This document shows positions 44,625-49,241 of a stretch of DNA of 49,241 bases, piece by piece. The DNA is taken from the NCBI GenBank assembly GCA_002430835.1, contig DJDA01000118.1, positions 1 through 49,241 on the forward strand, read 5' to 3'. Both the position numbers and the translations under genes were made by a program. Numbering within the stretch: position 1 is the stretch's first letter; the number at the start of each line of letters is the position of its first letter. Source of the DNA: Brevundimonas sp. UBA5936 (lineage in GTDB: Bacteria > Pseudomonadota > Alphaproteobacteria > Caulobacterales > Caulobacteraceae). The notes beneath the pieces were generated by a model. That model did not search any database. It was not told where the DNA came from and worked only from the letters and a program-made list of their open reading frames with translations.

Positions 44625-45473
44625 ATGTTCGCCACCCGCTTCGCCCCCTCGCCCACCGGCCACCTGCACAAGGGACACGCCTTTTCGGCTCTAACGGCGT
44701 CGCAGGCGGCGAAGGCGGCGGGCGGGCGCTTCGTGCTGCGGATCGAGGACATCGACCCGACGCGGTGCAGGCCCGAGTTCGAGGACGCGATCTACGAAGA
44801 CCTCACCTGGCTGGGGCTGGACTGGGAGATGCCGGTGCGGCGCCAGTCCGATCACCTGGCCGACTACGCCGCCGTGGTCGCGGCGCTGGAGGGACGCGGC
44901 CTGCTCTATCGCTGCTTCCGCACGCGCAAGGAGATATTGGACGCCATCGGCGACGCGCCTCACGGCCCTGCCGAGGCGGCCCGCCCCGGCCCACACCCGC
45001 TGGAGGAAGAGGCCCGCTTTCTGGCCGAAGAACGCCCCTTCGCCTGGCGGCTGTCGCTGGATCGGGCGAAGGAGGCGCTGGGCGGCGCGGCGTGGGAGCG
45101 CTTAAGCTTCATCGAGGAAGGCTCAGGCCCCGATGGCGAGACCGGCGTGGTCAAGGCGCGCCCCGAGACGGCGGGAGACGTAGTGCTGGCGCGCAAGGAC
45201 GCCGGGACCGCCTATCATCTGGCCGTGACGCACGACGACGCCCTGCAGGGGATCAGCCATGTCATCCGGGGCCAGGATCTGTTCGAGGCGACGCATATCC
45301 AGCGGCTGGTCCAGGCGTTGATGGACTGGCCTGCGCCCGTCTATCGCCACCACCGCCTGCTGGCCGGGCCGGACGGCCGTCGCTACGCCAAGCGCGACCG
45401 CTCGGTCACGCTGGCTGAACTGAGAGAGGGCGGACTGACGCCCGAGGCGCTGAGGGCGGAACTGGGGTTCTGA
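44625..45473 (+). CDS. gluQ: Glutamyl-Q tRNA(Asp) synthetase
   Basis: A 282-residue paralogue of glutamyl-tRNA synthetase lacking the anticodon-binding domain; it attaches glutamate to queuosine-34 of tRNA-Asp. Class I features: RFAPSPTGHLHKGHAFSAL (HIGH equivalent), LRIEDIDPTRC, and YAKRDRS (KMSKS equivalent). Length is normal. Product acts in tRNA modification. Stop is 14 nt from the convergent fliE stop. Confidence 0.93.
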   Translation: MFATRFAPSPTGHLHKGHAFSALTASQAAKAAGGRFVLRIEDIDPTRCRPEFEDAIYEDLTWLGLDWEMPVRRQSDHLADYAAVVAALEGRGLLYRCFRTRKEILDAIGDAPHGPAEAARPGPHPLEEEARFLAEERPFAWRLSLDRAKEALGGAAWERLSFIEEGSGPDGETGVVKARPETAGDVVLARKDAGTAYHLAVTHDDALQGISHVIRGQDLFEATHIQRLVQALMDWPAPVYRHHRLLAGPDGRRYAKRDRSVTLAELREGGLTPEALRAELGF

Positions 45474-45486
45474 GACTAAACCGCCG

Positions 45487-45810
45487 TCAAATCGGCATCC
45501 GCATGATTTCCTGATAGGCCGAAATCACCTGATCGCGGACGGCCATGACCGTCTCCAGCGAAGCCTCGGCCGAAGAAATCGCCGTGACGACGTCGATCAG
45601 ATTGCCCTGCCCCTGCACCGACTGAGCCATCTGGGTCTCGGCGGCGCGGGTCTGTTGCGTCGTCTGAGTCATGACGTTCTGCAGCAGATCAGCGAAGCCC
45701 CCGGCCGCGTCCGGGCCGGTGCTTGCAGCCGCATTGGCCGAGGTGGCGACATTGACGCCGCCCCCGCCCTGAACGGAGGCGTAGGCGCGGGCGGCCATGA
45801 TGGGGTTCAT
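45487..45810 (-). CDS. fliE: FliE, flagellar hook-basal body protein
   Basis: A 107-residue rod component linking the MS ring to the proximal rod. The C-terminal half has the family pattern NLIDVVTAISSAEASLETVMAVRDQVISAYQEIMRMPI (shown as two parts: residues 71-90 and 91-107). The N-terminus is low-complexity Ala/Gly, typical. Third gene of the flgB-flgC-fliE operon. Confidence 0.93.
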   Translation of the reverse strand: MNPIMAARAYASVQGGGGVNVATSANAAASTGPDAAGGFADLLQNVMTQTTQQTRAAETQMAQSVQGQGNLIDVVTAISSAEASLETVMAVRDQVISAYQEIMRMPI

Positions 45811-45823
45811 GCCCTAGACCCTC

Positions 45824-46258
45824 TTACTTCTTGATGATGTCGAGGGTGCGGGAGTCCATGTTCCGCGCCGTCTCGATGACGTTCAGGTTGGCCTCATAGG
45901 CGCGCTGCGCCTCGCGCATGTCCATCGCCTCGACCAGGGTGTCGACGTTGGGCCGCTGGACATAGCCTTCCGCGTTCGCCGCCGGGTGCGAGGGGTCGTA
46001 GTCCATGCGGAAGTCGCTCTGGTCCGGCCGCACCTCGGCCAGGACCACGCCGGTCGCGCCGTCGACATTGCGGGCCTGGAACACCGGGGTCTGGCGGCGA
46101 TAGGGTTGGCCGCCCGCGACGTTGGCCGTGGATTCCGCGTTGGCGATGTTCTCGGCGATGATGCGCATCCGCGACTGCTGCGCCTTCAGCGCGCTGGAGG
46201 CGACGGCCATGGCGGTGTTGCGCGGAGTGACGGGGCGACCGTTGATCGGATCAGGCAT
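45824..46258 (-). CDS. flgC: FlgC, proximal rod protein
   Basis: A 144-residue flagellar rod protein. It has N-terminal ALKAQQSRMRIIAENIANAE and C-terminal MREAQRAYEANLNVIETARN, the paired helices of axial proteins. Middle operon position, 13 nt from both neighbours. Confidence 0.95.
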   Translation of the reverse strand: MPDPINGRPVTPRNTAMAVASSALKAQQSRMRIIAENIANAESTANVAGGQPYRRQTPVFQARNVDGATGVVLAEVRPDQSDFRMDYDPSHPAANAEGYVQRPNVDTLVEAMDMREAQRAYEANLNVIETARNMDSRTLDIIKK

Positions 46259-46271
46259 GGTTCAGTCTCCC

Positions 46272-46676
46272 TCAGGCCGCGGGCTTCTTGGCCGCCAGGC
46301 GGATCATCTGCATCGACTTCTGGTAGAAGCCGATGGCGGCGTCATAGGCCATGCGGCTCTCGGCCATCTTGAGCATCTGCTCCTCGACCACGACCGAGTT
46401 GCCGTCCAGCGTGGTCTCGGAATCCGGGGCGCGGGTCGCCTCGAACCGCGCGGCCTGGCCGGGCGGCGAGATGTGCCGGGCGTTGGTCGCCGTCATGCGC
46501 AAGGCCCCGCCCGTCCGCATCGCCTCGGCGAAATCGGTCGGCGTCTTCAGGTCGCGGGCGACATAGCCGGGGGTGTCGGAGTTGGCGACGTTCTGGGCGA
46601 TCACGCGCTGGCGGTCGTCCAGCCAGCCCAGGCGGCCCTTGATCTGGTTCAGCAGCGGCAGGTCGGTGACGGACAC
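46272..46676 (-). CDS. flgB: FlgB, proximal rod protein
   Basis: A 134-residue rod protein with GTG start. It contains GRLGWLDDRQRVIAQNVANS followed by DTPGYVARDLKTP, the flagellar rod signature, and C-terminal VEEQMLKMAESRMAYDAAIG. First gene of the operon, divergent from fliO. Confidence 0.95.
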   Translation of the reverse strand: MSVTDLPLLNQIKGRLGWLDDRQRVIAQNVANSDTPGYVARDLKTPTDFAEAMRTGGALRMTATNARHISPPGQAARFEATRAPDSETTLDGNSVVVEEQMLKMAESRMAYDAAIGFYQKSMQMIRLAAKKPAA

Positions 46677-46738
46677 GCGAATCCCTCGGACGGTGATCGG
46701 CAGAATTTGCCGCCTGCATGGTTAATATCTCGTATCCC

Positions 46739-46753
46739 TAAACGCGCCGTTAA
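46739..46753. promoter_or_regulatory. CtrA-like box between flgB and fliO
   Basis: TAAA-N7-TTAA followed by CC fits the CtrA consensus TTAA-N7-TTAA with one mismatch; a further GTTAAT lies at 46721. CtrA controls early flagellar genes in Caulobacterales, so control of one or both divergent operons is reasonable. No GG-N10-GC sigma-54 site was found here. Confidence 0.5.
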
Positions 46754-46828
46754 CCACGTCCGTTGAAACATGCCCCCGAAGCGCCGCGTCCGCGCGCCGC
46801 CGCCGTATGCGTCTGGGGCTGCATCCGC

Positions 46829-47107
46829 ATGAACTTCCTCGATCTGTTCCGGGCGATCTTCGGCCTGGCCATCACCCTGGGCATCATCGGCCTGGCCGCC
46901 TGGGCGGCGCGGCGCTATGCGCCCGAAATCCTGGCCCGCTTCCAGGGACCGCAGGGCCAGGTGCGGCGCATGAAGGTGGTCGAGACCCTGGTGCTGGACC
47001 CGTCGCGCCGCCTGGTGCTGATCCGCGTCGATGACGAAGAACGGCTGATCCTGCTGGGCGAAGGCCGCGAACTGATCGAGCCCCGCCAGCCGGGAGGCGT
47101 GAAATGA
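46829..47107 (+). CDS. fliO: FliO, flagellar export assembly factor
   Basis: A 92-residue membrane protein needed for FliP assembly. One N-terminal helix (LFRAIFGLAITLGIIGLAAW), then a cytoplasmic domain (MKVVETLVLDPSRRLVLIRV followed by DDEERLILLG). I chose ATG 46829 before the membrane helix; a longer in-frame start is not family-like. It overlaps fliP by 4 nt. Confidence 0.88.
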   Translation: MNFLDLFRAIFGLAITLGIIGLAAWAARRYAPEILARFQGPQGQVRRMKVVETLVLDPSRRLVLIRVDDEERLILLGEGRELIEPRQPGGVK

Positions 47108-47919
47108 AACGCCCCGCCCTGTTCGGCATGCCGACCCGCGACGAGCTGAAGCGCGCGGCCCTGCTGTCGCTGATCACCACCGCCCTGTGCCTGATCTGGC
47201 CGCTGGGCGCTCTGGCGCAGGAGGCGGCGCAGGGCGGATCGGCCATCAACATCGACCTGGGCAGCGGCGCCGGCCTGACGCAGCGCGTGGTGCAGTTGGT
47301 CGGGCTGATGACGGTGCTATCGCTGGCGCCGTCCATCGTCATCATGACCACCAGCTTCGTACGAATCGTCGTGGTGCTGTCCCTGCTGCGCACGGCGCTG
47401 GGGATGCAGCAGTCGCCGCCGAACGCCGTCCTGGTGTCGCTGGCCCTGTTCCTGAGCGCCATCGTCATGGGTCCGACGTGGCAGGACGCCTATGATTCGG
47501 GCATCCGCCCCCTCATGGATCAGCAGATGGAGCTGCCTCAGGCCTTCGATGCGGCGTCCGAACCGGTAAAAACCTTCATGCTGGCCCAGGTGAAGCCGGA
47601 CGACCTGGCGTTGTTCACTCGCCTGTCGCGTGTGGAGGCCCCGGCGGACGTGCAGGATCTGCCCCTGCGGGTGGTCACGCCGGCCTTCATGATCAGCGAG
47701 TTGAAGACCGCCTTCACTATCGGATTTCTTCTTTTCGTTCCGTTCCTTGTGATCGATCTGGTGGTCGCCAGCGTGCTCATGTCCATGGGTATGATGATGC
47801 TGCCGCCGGTGGTGGTCAGCCTGCCGTTCAAACTGATCTTCTTCGTGCTGGTGGACGGGTGGCGGCTGGTCGCCGGAAGCCTGGTCGAGAGCTTCCAGAG
47901 AGCCTCCGGAACCGGATAA
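47104..47919 (+). CDS. fliP: FliP, flagellar type III export gate protein
   Basis: A 271-residue export-gate subunit. It has an N-terminal signal sequence, then FliP signatures TVLSLAPSIVIMTTSFVRIV, LLRTALGMQQSPPNAVLVSL and the C-terminal FLLFVPFLVIDLVVASVLMS with MGMMMLPPVVVSLPFKLIFF. All expected membrane segments are present. Confidence 0.95.
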   Translation: MKRPALFGMPTRDELKRAALLSLITTALCLIWPLGALAQEAAQGGSAINIDLGSGAGLTQRVVQLVGLMTVLSLAPSIVIMTTSFVRIVVVLSLLRTALGMQQSPPNAVLVSLALFLSAIVMGPTWQDAYDSGIRPLMDQQMELPQAFDAASEPVKTFMLAQVKPDDLALFTRLSRVEAPADVQDLPLRVVTPAFMISELKTAFTIGFLLFVPFLVIDLVVASVLMSMGMMMLPPVVVSLPFKLIFFVLVDGWRLVAGSLVESFQRASGTG

Positions 47920-48041
47920 ATCCCCAGCCTGCAAGGCCTGCGCGCTGATGCGGGCTTGCCAAGCTCCCCAAAACCGTCGTTGATCCCCCGGTCCTCGTCC
48001 GGCGCTTCTTTCCGGGCGACCACCATCGGGAAAATACCCTC

Positions 48042-48320
48042 ATGACCACTCAAGCTGAACTGATCGCCGCCGTCGCCAAAGACGCGGGCGTGTCGCAAGC
48101 TGACGCCGGCAAGGTGCTGACCGCCATTGTCGAGAACATCCACAAGGCCCTGAAGGGCGGCGACGACGTTCGCATCTCGAACCTGGGCGTGTTCGACACG
48201 GCCGAGCGCGCCGAGCGCGAAGGCCGCAACCCGGCCACGGGCGCGACGATCAAGATCCCGGCCTCGAAGGCCGTGCGCTTCCGCGTGTCGAAGCCTCTGA
48301 AGGACGCCGTCAACGGCTAA
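48042..48320 (+). CDS. hup: HU-family DNA-binding protein
   Basis: A 92-residue nucleoid protein. It has N-terminal helices TTQAELIAAVAKDAGVSQAD, the beta-arm region GDDVRISNLGVFDTAERAER with EGRNPATGATIKIPASKAVRF, and C-terminal KPLKDAV. Full length. The 120 nt upstream region contains a GCAAG/CTTGC hairpin, then the ATG without a strong ribosome site. Confidence 0.94.
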   Translation: MTTQAELIAAVAKDAGVSQADAGKVLTAIVENIHKALKGGDDVRISNLGVFDTAERAEREGRNPATGATIKIPASKAVRFRVSKPLKDAVNG

Positions 48321-48366
48321 GCCTTTCAGGCGCGTTCGATCCCCCTCGCGGGGATAGACGCAAAAG

Positions 48367-48396
48367 ACCCCTCTCCCGTCGGGAGGGGGGTTTTTT
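48367..48396. terminator. Terminator between hup and the TPR gene
   Basis: An 11-bp stem (48367-48377 with 48381-48391, one G-T wobble, loop GTC) is followed by TTTTTT. It ends hup transcription; its T-run touches the stop codon of the convergent TPR gene. Confidence 0.92.
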
Positions 48397-49241
48397 ATTG
48401 GGCGGCGCCGCTCTTGACCCGGAACTCGGCCTTGGTCTGGGCGATCCAGCCGGCATAGGCGTCGGCCCCGGCGCTGAGGGCGGCGAAGTCCTGCGGGCGG
48501 CCCGAGCCGTCGGCGCCGTCCAGTCCCGCCAAAGCCACCCGAATCGCGCCGGGCGAACGCGCCCCCTCGGCGAAGCGGGCGTAGTTCTTCGACAGTCGGT
48601 TCAGCGCGGCCGCGTCGCGCGCCAGGGAATAGCCCGCGCCTGCACGGATCAGGCGCGTCTCCTCGACCTCGCTGAGCGGCACGGCCGTCTCCTTCCAGCG
48701 GTCGCCCAGACGCTGTTCATAGAGGGCGGCGGCCGCCCCCCACTGTTGCTGCTTCCACAGGATGTCGGCGCGCACGTCCCGCGCGGCGGGCGAGGCGTCC
48801 TTGCCCAGCACCTCCAGCGCGTGATCGTAGCGACCCAGCTCCATCAGGGCGCGAGCCTCCAGCGCGCGGCGCTCCAGGTTCATCGCCGTCGGCAGCAGGG
48901 TCGTGCGCGACGACCACAGGGCCTTCAGCGCCTCTTCCGGTTGGCGGTTCATCAGATAGACGGCGGCCAGATTGGTCGAGACCTGGGCCTTGGCCACCCC
49001 GTCCAGTCGGTTCTCGGCCTGATACTTCAGCAGCTCAGCCGCCTGATCCAGCAGGTCGACGTCGATCAGGCGTCGGGCCAGGCGCCGCACCATCTCGTCG
49101 CCGTCGGCGCCCACAGGCGTCAGTTCGCGGAAGTCGAAGAACAGGGCCAGGGCCTGCACCGGCTGCAGGCCGTCGGCCGCGCCTTCGAGGAACAGGGCGC
49201 GGAAGGCGTTGTCGAGATCGGCCTGAAGCCGGTCGCCGCCC
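48395..49241 (-). CDS. TPR-repeat protein (5' end missing)
   Basis: The frame is open to the window edge, so the N-terminus is missing; a GTG at 49159 is internal, because coding continues upstream (DNAFRALFLEGAADGLQP). Tetratricopeptide-like helix pairs are visible: LLDQAAELLKYQAENRLDGV, AAVYLMNRQPEEALKALW, ALMELGRYDHALEVLGKDAS, ILWKQQQWGAAAALYEQRLG. A large protein of this kind is encoded near flagellar genes in Caulobacterales; its function is unknown to me. Confidence 0.75.
   Translation of the reverse strand, partial: GGDRLQADLDNAFRALFLEGAADGLQPVQALALFFDFRELTPVGADGDEMVRRLARRLIDVDLLDQAAELLKYQAENRLDGVAKAQVSTNLAAVYLMNRQPEEALKALWSSRTTLLPTAMNLERRALEARALMELGRYDHALEVLGKDASPAARDVRADILWKQQQWGAAAALYEQRLGDRWKETAVPLSEVEETRLIRAGAGYSLARDAAALNRLSKNYARFAEGARSPGAIRVALAGLDGADGSGRPQDFAALSAGADAYAGWIAQTKAEFRVKSGAAQ

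Noticed and set aside
46677..46828. A sigma-54 promoter between flgB and fliO
   Set aside because: The best GG...GC pair is separated by 8 nt rather than 10.

Overview
The window is high-GC alphaproteobacterial DNA, most likely from the order Caulobacterales and probably Brevundimonas-like. This is inferred from a GcrA-family protein, an alphaproteobacterial GAAC-N7-GAAC SOS box, a CtrA-like TTAA box between flagellar genes, and the flgB-flgC-fliE / fliO-fliP arrangement. Positions 1 to about 42,000 look like the right-hand part of an integrative and conjugative element (ICE). The rest, to 49,241, is ordinary chromosome. The left end of the ICE lies outside the window, where trbF/G/I would be expected.

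Layout of the ICE. (1) 1-12,000: a Trb-type mating apparatus on the minus strand (traG, a CopG-like gene, trbB, then trbC-D-E-J-L). It is interrupted between trbB and trbC by four cargo genes: DUF6932, a fused XRE/ImmA-IrrE protein, a Beta-family protein and an sce7726-like PD-(D/E)xK nuclease. (2) 12,100-25,100: DNA-handling genes: a secreted thermonuclease, radC, a toprim protein, a long ParB, a giant methyltransferase/strawberry-notch helicase, two SSBs, a GcrA-like regulator and a DUF2493/SLOG protein. Five of these genes share a structured 5' leader that resembles, in context and layout, the radC RNA motif family. (3) 25,100-26,600: a probable oriT region and a MOBP-type relaxase. (4) 26,600-37,450: an SOS cassette (SRAP/YedK, imuA, imuB, dnaE2) with two LexA boxes. 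It is split by a three-gene ABC-3C conflict system and a small Cys-motif protein. (5) 37,450-42,000: a PD-(D/E)xK nuclease with a small partner gene, an excisionase-like protein, a tyrosine integrase and a phased repeat array beside it.

The transfer genes (coupling protein, T4SS ATPases, relaxase) move the element. ParB, SSBs, the SNF2-like protein, radC and SRAP probably look after its DNA as single strand or replicating circle. Int/Xis handle integration. The cargo sits in three places inside conserved operons or at the integrase end, which is typical of defence or conflict hot spots. The best candidate for an undescribed system is the four-gene module at 5,196-8,554. The best candidate for unusual regulation is the five-copy RNA leader.

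The chromosomal right flank holds an HNH endonuclease, an ASCH protein, a TRIC/UPF0126 channel, an AlkA glycosylase, GluQ-RS, flagellar rod and export genes, HU and a 5'-truncated TPR protein. No rRNA, tRNA, CRISPR array or insertion sequence was recognised.
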